Below, piece by piece: positions 18,801 to 24,457 of a DNA stretch of 24,457 nucleotides (its first letter is position 1; every line of letters begins with the position of its first letter). The position numbers and the translations under genes are program-made. Location of the stretch: positions 361,452 to 385,908 of the forward strand of contig CAJINV010000023.1 in NCBI GenBank assembly GCA_905178155.1, read 5' to 3'. The notes below the pieces were generated by a model. That model made no database searches and was not told the origin of the DNA. It was given only the letters and a program-made list of their open reading frames with translations. The DNA comes from Amoebophrya sp. A120 (Eukaryota; Sar; Dinophyceae; Syndiniales; Amoebophryaceae).

Positions 18801-21800
18801 CTGGAGCAAATGGTTGAAGTGGAGAAGATATCCGATGCAAAAGTATCGGCCTAGTAAAAATTGCATTACAACAAATTAGCCCAGCATCACAAATTCAATT
18901 TGTAGTGATGCTGACTTACCTTGAGAAAGAGATTTGTAAATGCATAAACGCAATTACTACGAGTACGAAAGTTCTGCACAGGATGGAAGATATCCAATGC
19001 AAAAGAAGTACTGCGCTTCCTCGGACTAGATGAATTTGAACTACCAGGCGTCTTTTCAATTTATGCATGACAGGGCTGGCTTAGTGAGTCACTCAGCATC
19101 ACGACCACAGATCTCGCTTTATATATGCGTTTTGTCAAGACACGTCTCCACCTCCAGTGACGAGTCCAATGCCGATCAGAATTTTGCAATGCATAGAAGA
19201 AACACCCACTATCGGCGCAAGCAAGGGCTGTGCTGCTCAAGGACACCGACGGCCCAGACGACGAGGCTGCTCTTGCTGATGAAAATGAGCCCACGGGCAC
19301 TGATCCAGCTCTCTCGCGGCCAGCCGGGGAGCTGCGGAAAATCCCGGGCACGGACGTCGAAGGAGATGAAAATCATGCAGGTGAAGACGTGAAAGACGCG
19401 AGTACTGTTGAAGATGTGGTGGAAGATGAGAAGCACGTGAACATCAAAAGCCCAAGTGCCACGGGAACGGACACGACCCCCGTTTATTCTGTAGAAGCTC
19501 CATCTACTTCAGTTGCAATCGAAAACAAGAAGTCGAACGCTGTTGCTCCACCAAATGCCATGTCTCTGCTGTCGGCTTCTAGCGCAGAAGAAACCAAAGG
19601 AGTGGTTGCTGCACTAGGCACAGAAGAAATGACGTCCGTAGTATTGAGTGCTGCTGAGACCACCGCCGGCTCTCTCGCTGGCGATGAAGACATGGCGGAA
19701 AAGACGACGTTGGCCGCAGGCACAGCGGAAGTGGATGATAAGGCTGCAATAACGACGAGTGCCGCCAGCAGCCAAGCAAGTGCGACGACGGAGACCCAGA
19801 TTGATGCGCCGCCGGCTACGGGGACGGACGATGCGACCAACGCCGGAACGAGTACAGGCACAGCTACAGCAGCGAACACAGCCGGCGTCCTCGCGCGCTC
19901 CTTGTTCAAGGCCAGGCCGCCAGTGAGGTACAACCTCCTTGACCCTGCTGCGAAGAAAGGTCTGAAAGGATCGGAAGGGAAAGTAGCGGCTTCAACAGTG
20001 ACTGTGCAGAACAAAGGCTCTGTTACTGCCGGCACAGTTGCAGCGCGACCTTTGAAGACCATGACGGCGCCAACATTTTTGGGAGGCACCAGACCGAGAG
20101 CGAATAGCCTCCCCGTTGCAACAGGTGGAAAAATAACGGCGAGTGCTGTCGGTGGCAAGGGAATTGTCGCAGGCGTGAAGAGCGGTGGAGGTATCAATAA
20201 CACGCCTGGAGGCGTTCTTCTTGGCAAAAACGCAGGAGGAAAAACCGCCATCACGACCATCAAGGGGTCTGCCGCCGGCGCTACCGCGGGTCAGAGGTCG
20301 ACACAACTCGCGGGCGTGCGCAAAGTAGCGCTGCTGACGAAGCGGCAACTCCAGCTGCAGGGCGGCAGGGGTGGTGTAGCTGGAAAAATGAACTCTGTGA
20401 CAGGCAATGCAGGTATAAAAGGCGGCACAACTGCTCGCACGCCCGGACCGAGCAATCTCCCACAAGGAGAACTCGACGCTCTACCGCCGCTGCGAGACGC
20501 CGGCAAAATCTTGCTGCCGCTCATGCCGGCTAAGCACACCCCGGGCGCGCGACAAGGCGGATTTCCCTACCTCAGTCGCATGACACGGATGCAAAAAAAC
20601 AACCGAACCAAAATGAAACAGAACTTGCGCTTGGCGGAATATCCTCGGGAGGGAATTTTTTACTACTTACACGCAAATATGAAATAGACAGTCACTGCAT
20701 GACAAAATTTTTCCGCAACCATATTTAGCATTACGTAATCCCTGCATTGCTTGAGGCTGGCTCTGGCAAAGTTTGTACTACCTATGCACTCATTGCGTGT
20801 GGAACGGTAAAAATTTGTATTGCATAAACAGCAGAGCAAGGCGTCGAGGAACAGTGCGCCTGCTTTCTCCGCCGTCGATGGGGTCCCGCTCCAAGCCATA
20901 CCATATCAACCGCAAATATGTGTAAAGCTGGAAACTTGTATATGCTGGATCGATTGGCGGTGTTAGTTGGCCGCACGAGTTCTAGGTGCAGCAAAGTATA
21001 ACAAATTTTCGCAACAATTTCTGCAGCCTAGCACGCCCACGCAGTATAAGCTGCGTTTTTGCACGATAAACATAGAGGAAGCTGCGCATGCGCTGCGCAT
21101 GATGCGACACAGAAGGTTCTCCAGAACTGGAATGTGCGAGACAGTCACAGAAAGCATTACTGTTCCCTTTTCCAGAATCAGACATTACATTCACGTTTGC
21201 AATGCATACATCCGGCCCGCTTGCGAAGCTCTTCGAGCTTGGGCCCGCCGGAGTTTCTGCTGATGATTCGTCAGTGCTTGAAGAGTGGAACTACCGCCTC
21301 GTCCTGGTCGTGCTTCCCCAGAAAGGCGATGTGTATCCTGTTGGGACGACCCTGAACATGAAATCGTCGAAAAACAAGGCCCTAGCCGACCCTGCTTTGG
21401 TGTCCGAGTTTTTTGATAAGACGACGGAGAACGTCGTCTCTGCAGAAAAAGCGTCTCTAGCGCGGACTGGCAGCTCGGAGGCAACCGTGCAGCTCTCCGA
21501 CGTGAAACACTACAGGCACCTGCTGCCGACGCTCTTTCGCGAGCAGGCTTTCTGCCACTACCGGGGGCGGCCAGGATTTCCCCTCCTCGGGATGAAGGAA
21601 TTGATCGAAAATGGGAAAATTCCACCTGCCGCGACATCGAACGCCGATGAAAAGGCCACGGCGCAGCAGGAGTATGATCATCTCGAGAAGCATTTACTTC
21701 CGGACGTCGACCTTGCGATGATGCAAGGCACCACGGACCCCAAGTCTGCGATCATCGGCGGAAAACATTCGACCAAGATTCTGCAGCAGCGAAAAAACAC

Positions 21801-22305
21801 CTTTCCGCTCTACCTGCGCTACTTCTCGCAACATTTTGCGTGCCAAGCGCTCAGCCAGCGGAGGAACACCAGTCTGGTGCACGAGCTGTTGCTATCAACT
21901 GTAAAAATGTCTGGGCCTGGAAGATTCTGACACTTGTCATGCACGTTTTGCATGAGCCATAATGTCTGTGATGCATACCCTAGCACTACAGATTTTCTGA
22001 GGGCTTCTTGATGCCTATTCCGCATGACAGATGCCTTCTCAGCGCAGCAAAAATTGCATTCCCTTTGGTACTCATGCAATACAGATTTTTTTGGATTCCA
22101 AACGCAGCATCACAGGCTGCACTCTTCTAGACCCAGACACTTTTACATTTGATAGTTGCTGTTCGAGGAAAGTCGCGGGCTGGCGACTGTTCAACTACTT
22201 ATCGGGCTGCTGCGACGCTGCAATGATTTTCCGGTCGATGCCGTCGAGAACGAAAAGGGCTACTCCATTATCCACTGCGACTGCAGTAATATGTTAATAT
22301 ACTAG
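12887..22305 (+). CDS. Giant low-complexity protein, at least 12 introns
   Basis: I recognise no family. Inferred exons are 12887-12958, 13232-14458, 14720-15069, 15337-15400, 15559-16380, 16595-18528, 18797-18828, 19201-20639, 20832-20903, 21214-21892 and 22160-22305. They sum to 6,837 nt, 2,278 residues plus TAG, with no internal stop. All introns but the second are introners. The second (14459-14719) is only a GT-AG candidate. ATG 12887 opens MAPKKASSAKAAATGT. Residues 1 to about 430 are Lys/Ala/Ser/Thr-rich with basic clusters (VVKKRKRS near 360, PKRKKQKR near 434) that suggest a nuclear, nucleic-acid-binding role. Globular-looking parts lie near 655-715, 846-920 (FVWSEARLDYALSRIDGYKK), 1400-1490 and 2005-2278. 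A run of eight Pro is near 1038, and 1700-1960 is Gly/Thr/Ala-rich. It ends 277 bp before the palindromes. Confidence 0.75.
12959..13226. mobile_element. Introner, family A (268 bp)
   Basis: Left end TATCTCATGCAAATATGTCT. Right end CCATTTCTAATGCATA. TSD is weak, GCAGC at the left and GCAAA at 13227-13231. Removing the element plus 5 bp joins ...ADGSS to KGSTTGG... in frame. Confidence 0.85.
14459..14719 (+). other. Unresolved second intron of the large gene
   Basis: The exon 2 frame meets TGA at 14468-14470. The next exon must use a different register, because PKRKKQKR... is open only from about 14676. A GT at 14459 and AG at 14718-14719 would give a 261-bp intron that restores frame. No convincing TIR is visible and the GCATGACAA-type motifs of introners are absent, so this is probably an ordinary intron. 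The alternative is a read-through or a mutated stop, because the frame after the TGA still looks coding for 25 codons. Confidence 0.4.
15070..15331. mobile_element. Introner, family A (262 bp)
   Basis: Left end TATCGAATGCAAATATGTCT. Right end CAGACATATTTCTATTTGATA. Perfect TSD CGGCG (15065-15069 and 15332-15336). Removal joins ...GFPDRR to TACLAML... in frame. Same orientation as 10774. Confidence 0.92.
15401..15553. mobile_element. Introner, family E (153 bp)
   Basis: Left end TATCCTGTGCAAAACTATCG then TACTCGTAGTAATTGC. Right end AGTACGATACTTTTGC then AAATCATA. TSD AACAG at the left and AGCAG at 15554-15558. Removal joins ...LLAAKQ to VVLEQA... in frame. Its left half matches the inverse of the right half of 18829-18985. 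Confidence 0.88.
16381..16589. mobile_element. Introner, family B (209 bp)
   Basis: Left end TATCCCACGAAAAAACTG then TTTCACTGTGA. Right end is the inverse, finishing TTCTTGCGATA. TSD ATGAG at the left and ATAAG at 16590-16594. Removal joins ...HHEADE to PYEIDPL... in frame. It is clearly related to 4441-4647 but diverged. Confidence 0.9.
18529..18791. mobile_element. Introner, family A (263 bp)
   Basis: Left end TATCAAATGCAAATATGTCA. Right end CCCAGATAGATTTGCATTTGATA. Perfect TSD GGCGA (18524-18528 and 18792-18796). Removal joins ...WRLGD to DLEQMV... in frame. Confidence 0.92.
18829..18985. mobile_element. Introner, family E, inverted orientation (157 bp)
   Basis: Left end TATCCGATGCAAAAGTATCG. 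Right end TACGAAAGTTCTGCACAGGATG. TSD GAAGA (18824-18828 and 18986-18990). The second GAAGA is also the left TSD of the next element. Confidence 0.88.
18991..19195. mobile_element. Introner, family F (205 bp), back to back with family E
   Basis: Left end TATCCAATGCAAAAGAAG. Right end TCAGAATTTTGCAATGCATA. TSD GAAGA (18986-18990 and 19196-19200). Removing both adjacent elements and two GAAGA copies joins ...MVEVEK to KHPLSA... in frame. The TIR is less strict than in the other families. Confidence 0.75.
20640..20826. mobile_element. Introner, family G-like (187 bp)
   Basis: Left end TATCCTCGGGAGGGAATTTT. The reverse complement of the right end begins TATGCAATACAAATTTTTAC. Both lead to a CACGCAA core. 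No clear TSD remains (left flank CGGAA, right flank AACAG at 20827-20831). Removing the element plus 5 bp still joins ...LRLAE to QSKASR... in frame, which suggests an older insertion. Confidence 0.72.
20904..21208. mobile_element. Introner, family A-like, diverged (305 bp)
   Basis: Left end TATCAACCGCAAATATGTG then AAGCTGGAA. The right end's inverse begins TATGCATTGCAAACGTG and reaches TTCTGGAA. No TSD is seen. Removing the element plus 5 bp joins ...PLQAIP to GPLAKL... in frame. It is longer and more diverged than other family A copies. Confidence 0.78.
21893..22154. mobile_element. Introner, family A, inverted orientation (262 bp)
   Basis: Left end TATCAACTGTAAAAATGTCT. Right end CAGACACTTTTACATTTGATA. 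Perfect TSD GTTGC (21888-21892 and 22155-22159). Removal joins ...LVHELL to FEESRG... in frame. Its body is the inverse of 10774-11035. Confidence 0.92.
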
Positions 22306-22581
22306 GTCTGGCCATTTGAAAAAATTATTCGTAGGCTTTGCCGCTGTGTGGCTGAGTCTTGCAGCATGATGTAAGTAGGCGCCCATGCGTAAGCAGCGCG
22401 AAGTTTATTTTTTTTCCAGGCGCCCATAAGTTCGGCCGCACCGACCCAGGCCCCGGATGCACTGTCGTGAGAGAGCGCGCAACAGCACGGGGGCTGGTGG
22501 GTGGGTGCGGTGCTTGGTGGCAGTGCTACTGCCTGTTGTTCTGGGCGCCCTCGGTGCGCGCCGTGGTAAGATCAAGACCCG
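22306..22581. other. 3' flank of the large gene, no gene seen
   Basis: After the stop at 22303-22305 the sequence is A/T-rich for about 120 bp and then turns GC-rich, with a G/T-rich patch near 22490-22530. No introner or protein-like frame is supported. Confidence 0.5.
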
Positions 22582-22642
22582 CGAATCCAGCAGGGTCTTT
22601 GAGCGGAATTGGCAATTCCGCTCAAAGACCCTGCTGGATTCG
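22582..22642. repeat. Perfect palindrome 1 (30-bp arms, 1-nt centre)
   Basis: 22582-22611 is the exact reverse complement of 22613-22642, with a single G at 22612. It shares its last base with the next palindrome. It could extrude as a cruciform or form an RNA hairpin. Confidence 0.97.
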
Positions 22643-22690
22643 AGGGCAGAATGGTGGAGCAATTCCGAATTGCTCCACCATTCTGCCCTC
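22642..22690. repeat. Perfect palindrome 2 (24-bp arms, 1-nt centre)
   Basis: 22642-22665 is the exact reverse complement of 22667-22690, with a single C at 22666. The sequence is unrelated to palindrome 1 apart from a central AATTCC-like core. Confidence 0.97.
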
Positions 22691-22739
22691 TGTGGCAAAG
22701 GTTTCCGGGAGGGCTTCGGGCCGGTAGGCCCACTCTCTC

Positions 22740-22920
22740 TGTGGCAGGCGATTCCAGGAAGTGTTCCTGGCCCGGCCTTTTGGTCGTGTGTGCATGCGTG
22801 CGCCAGCTTTCTTCCTTTGCGGCAAGCGATTCCGGGAAGCGTTTCCGGCCCGGCTTTTTAGTCGTGTTTGCGCCACTTCCTTTTCTTTGTGGCGACCGAT
22901 TCCGGGAAGCGTTTGCGGTC
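22740..22920. repeat. Degenerate 70-78-bp tandem repeat
   Basis: Three diverged copies are recognisable by GCGATTCCGGGAAGCG-type cores at about 22748, 22827 and 22897. They share TTTCCGGCCCGGC and TCGTGTTTGC segments. They lie between the palindromes and the 102-bp satellite. Confidence 0.75.
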
Positions 22921-22939
22921 AGTGCGGTGTCTGATAGAT

Positions 22940-24457
22940 GGCCCCCGGCCCTCCGGAAACAAAGGGGGGCGAAGGTTTCACAGGAAGAACCTTGCCCGAG
23001 TGCCGGGATGCTACGGCGGGGGTGTTTTTGGCCCCCGGCCCTCGGGGGCGAAAGAAACAACCAAAGGGGGGCGAAGGTTTCACAAGAAGAAACTTGCCCG
23101 AGTGCCGGGATGCTACGGCGGGGGTGTTTTTGGCCCCCGACCCTCGGGGGCGAAAGAAGCAATCAAAGGGGGGCGAAGGTTTCACAAGAAGACACCTGCC
23201 CGGGTGCCGGGATGCTAGGGCGGGGGTGTTTTTGGCCCCCGGCCCTCGAGGGCGAAAGAAGCAATCAAAGGGGGGCGAAGGTCTCACAGGAAGAAACGCG
23301 CCCGAGAGCCGGGATGCTATGGTGGGGATGTTTTTGGCCCCCGGCCCTCGAGGGCGAGAGAGTGAAGCAATCAAAGGGGGGCGAAGGTTTCACAAGAAGA
23401 AACGTTCCCGGGTGCCGGGATGCTACGGCGGGGGTGTTTTTGGCCCCCGGCCCTCGAGGGCGAAAGAAACAACCAAAGGGGGGCGAAGGCTTCACAGGAA
23501 GAAACTTGCCCGGGTGCCGGGATGCTTGCTACGGCGGGGGTGTTTTTGGCCCCCGGCCCTCGGGGGCGAAAGAAACAATCAAAGGGGGGCGAAGGTTTCC
23601 CAAGAAGAAACTTGCCCGAGTGCCGGGATGCTATGGCGGGGGTGTTTTTGGCCCCCGGCCCTCGAGGGCGACAGAAGCAATCAAAGGGGGGCGAAGGTTT
23701 CACAGGAAGAAACTTGCCCGAGAGCCGGGATGCTAGGGCGGGGGTGTTTTTGGCCCCCGGCCCTCGAGGGCGACAGAAGCAAGCAAAAGGGGGCGAAGGT
23801 CTCACAGGAAGAAACGCGCCCGAGAGCCGGGACGCTACGGCGGGGATGTTTTTGGCCCCCGGCCCTCGAGGGCGAGAGAAACAATCAAAGGGGGGCGAAG
23901 GTTTCACAAGAAAAAACTTCCCCGGGTGCCGGGATGCTATGGCGGGCCGGGGGTGTTTTTGGCCCCCGGCCCTCGGGGGCGAGACAAACAATCAAAGGGG
24001 GGCGAAGGTTTCACAAAAAGAAACTTGCCCGAGTGTCGGGATGCTATGGCGGGGGTGTTTTTGGCCCCCGGCCCTCGGGGGCGAAAGAAACAATCAAAGG
24101 GGGGCGAAGGTTTCACAAGAAGAAACTTGCCCGGGTGCCGGGATGCTATGGCGGGCCGGGGGTGTTTTTGGCCCCCGGCCCTCGGGGGCGAGACAAACAA
24201 TCAAAGGACGGCGAAGGTTTCACAAAAAGAAACTTGCCCGAGTGTCGGGATGCTATGGCGGGGGGTGTTTTTGGCCCCCGGCCCCCAGGGGCGAGACAAA
24301 CAATCAAAGGGGGGCGAAGGTTTCACAAGAAGAAACTTGCCTGAGAGCCGGGATGCTACGGCGGGGGGTGTTTTTGGCCCCCGGCCCTCGGGGGCGAAAC
24401 AATCAAAGGGGGGCGAAGGTTTCACAGGAAGAAACTTGCCCGAGAGCCGGGATGCTA
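22940..24457. repeat. 102-bp GC-rich satellite, about 15 copies
   Basis: Units begin GGCCCCCGGCCCTC at 22940, 23030, 23132, 23234, 23336, 23442, 23548, 23650, 23752, 23854, 23961, 24063, 24170, 24273 and 24376. Spacing is mostly 102 bp, with 90, 103, 106 and 107-bp variants. The array leaves the window. Each unit carries a 7-bp inverted repeat (GCCCCCG and CGGGGGC, loop GCCCT) that decays in CTCGAGG variants. The unit is free of stops in several frames on both strands, which creates long spurious frames. The 106/107-bp units shift frame, so I do not read it as a repeat protein. Confidence 0.95.

Noticed and set aside
22938-24344. 468-codon open frame, and others of up to 375 codons nearby
   Set aside because: They follow the 102-bp satellite; several other frames on both strands are equally open, and 106/107-bp units switch the frame.
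22940-24457. CRISPR-like array
   Set aside because: The repeats are about 102 bp, head to tail, with no unique spacers, and the genome is evidently eukaryotic.

Overview
This window is nuclear DNA from a protist. It has intron-dense genes, no bacterial-style operons and abundant tandem repeats. Its main feature is a large set of short terminal-inverted-repeat (TIR) elements, about 150-335 bp, that sit inside genes and behave as introns ('introners'). I found about 27, counting copies within a local duplication. They fall into at least eight families by terminal sequence, yet nearly all start TAT(C) and end ATA. Most are flanked by a 5-bp target-site duplication (TSD). Removing an element plus one TSD copy restores the reading frame at every junction I could test. 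Introners with TIRs and non-canonical splice sites are known from dinoflagellates, especially the parasitic Syndiniales (Amoebophrya). I therefore infer a Syndiniales-like dinoflagellate. That is inference only: I saw no spliced-leader sequence and no taxonomic marker gene.

Layout. 1-3047 is gene-poor: a 14-bp minisatellite at the left edge, a C-rich dispersed block and a 42-bp direct repeat. 3061-11324 is a cluster of related genes. One, at 6312-9566, reconstructs cleanly as a protein of about 300 residues with a signal peptide and nine introns, eight of them introner-like. A preceding copy (to 6082) lacks a clear 5' end. A following copy (from 9796) shares the signal-peptide exon but diverges after a (GT)n run. 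The cluster contains a direct duplication of 2,760 bp with a 3,484-bp period (3744-6503 and 7228-9987) whose left breakpoint falls inside an introner. 11330-12886 is intergenic, with 13-bp and 11-bp minisatellites and a second C-rich block.

12887-22305 is one very large gene. Splicing out eleven introners and one unresolved intron gives a continuous frame of about 2,278 codons. It encodes a largely low-complexity protein with a Lys/Ala-rich, probably nuclear-targeted N-terminus and a few globular-looking segments. I recognise no family.

22306-24457 is non-coding: two adjoining near-perfect palindromes, a degenerate 70-78-bp repeat and about fifteen copies of a GC-rich 102-bp satellite that runs off the window. 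Long open frames in the satellite are a by-product of its composition.

The most interesting biology is the introner population. Unrelated families share termini and TSD length, the same family works as an intron in both orientations, two elements sit back to back in one site, and the splice sites cannot be canonical GT-AG at most loci.
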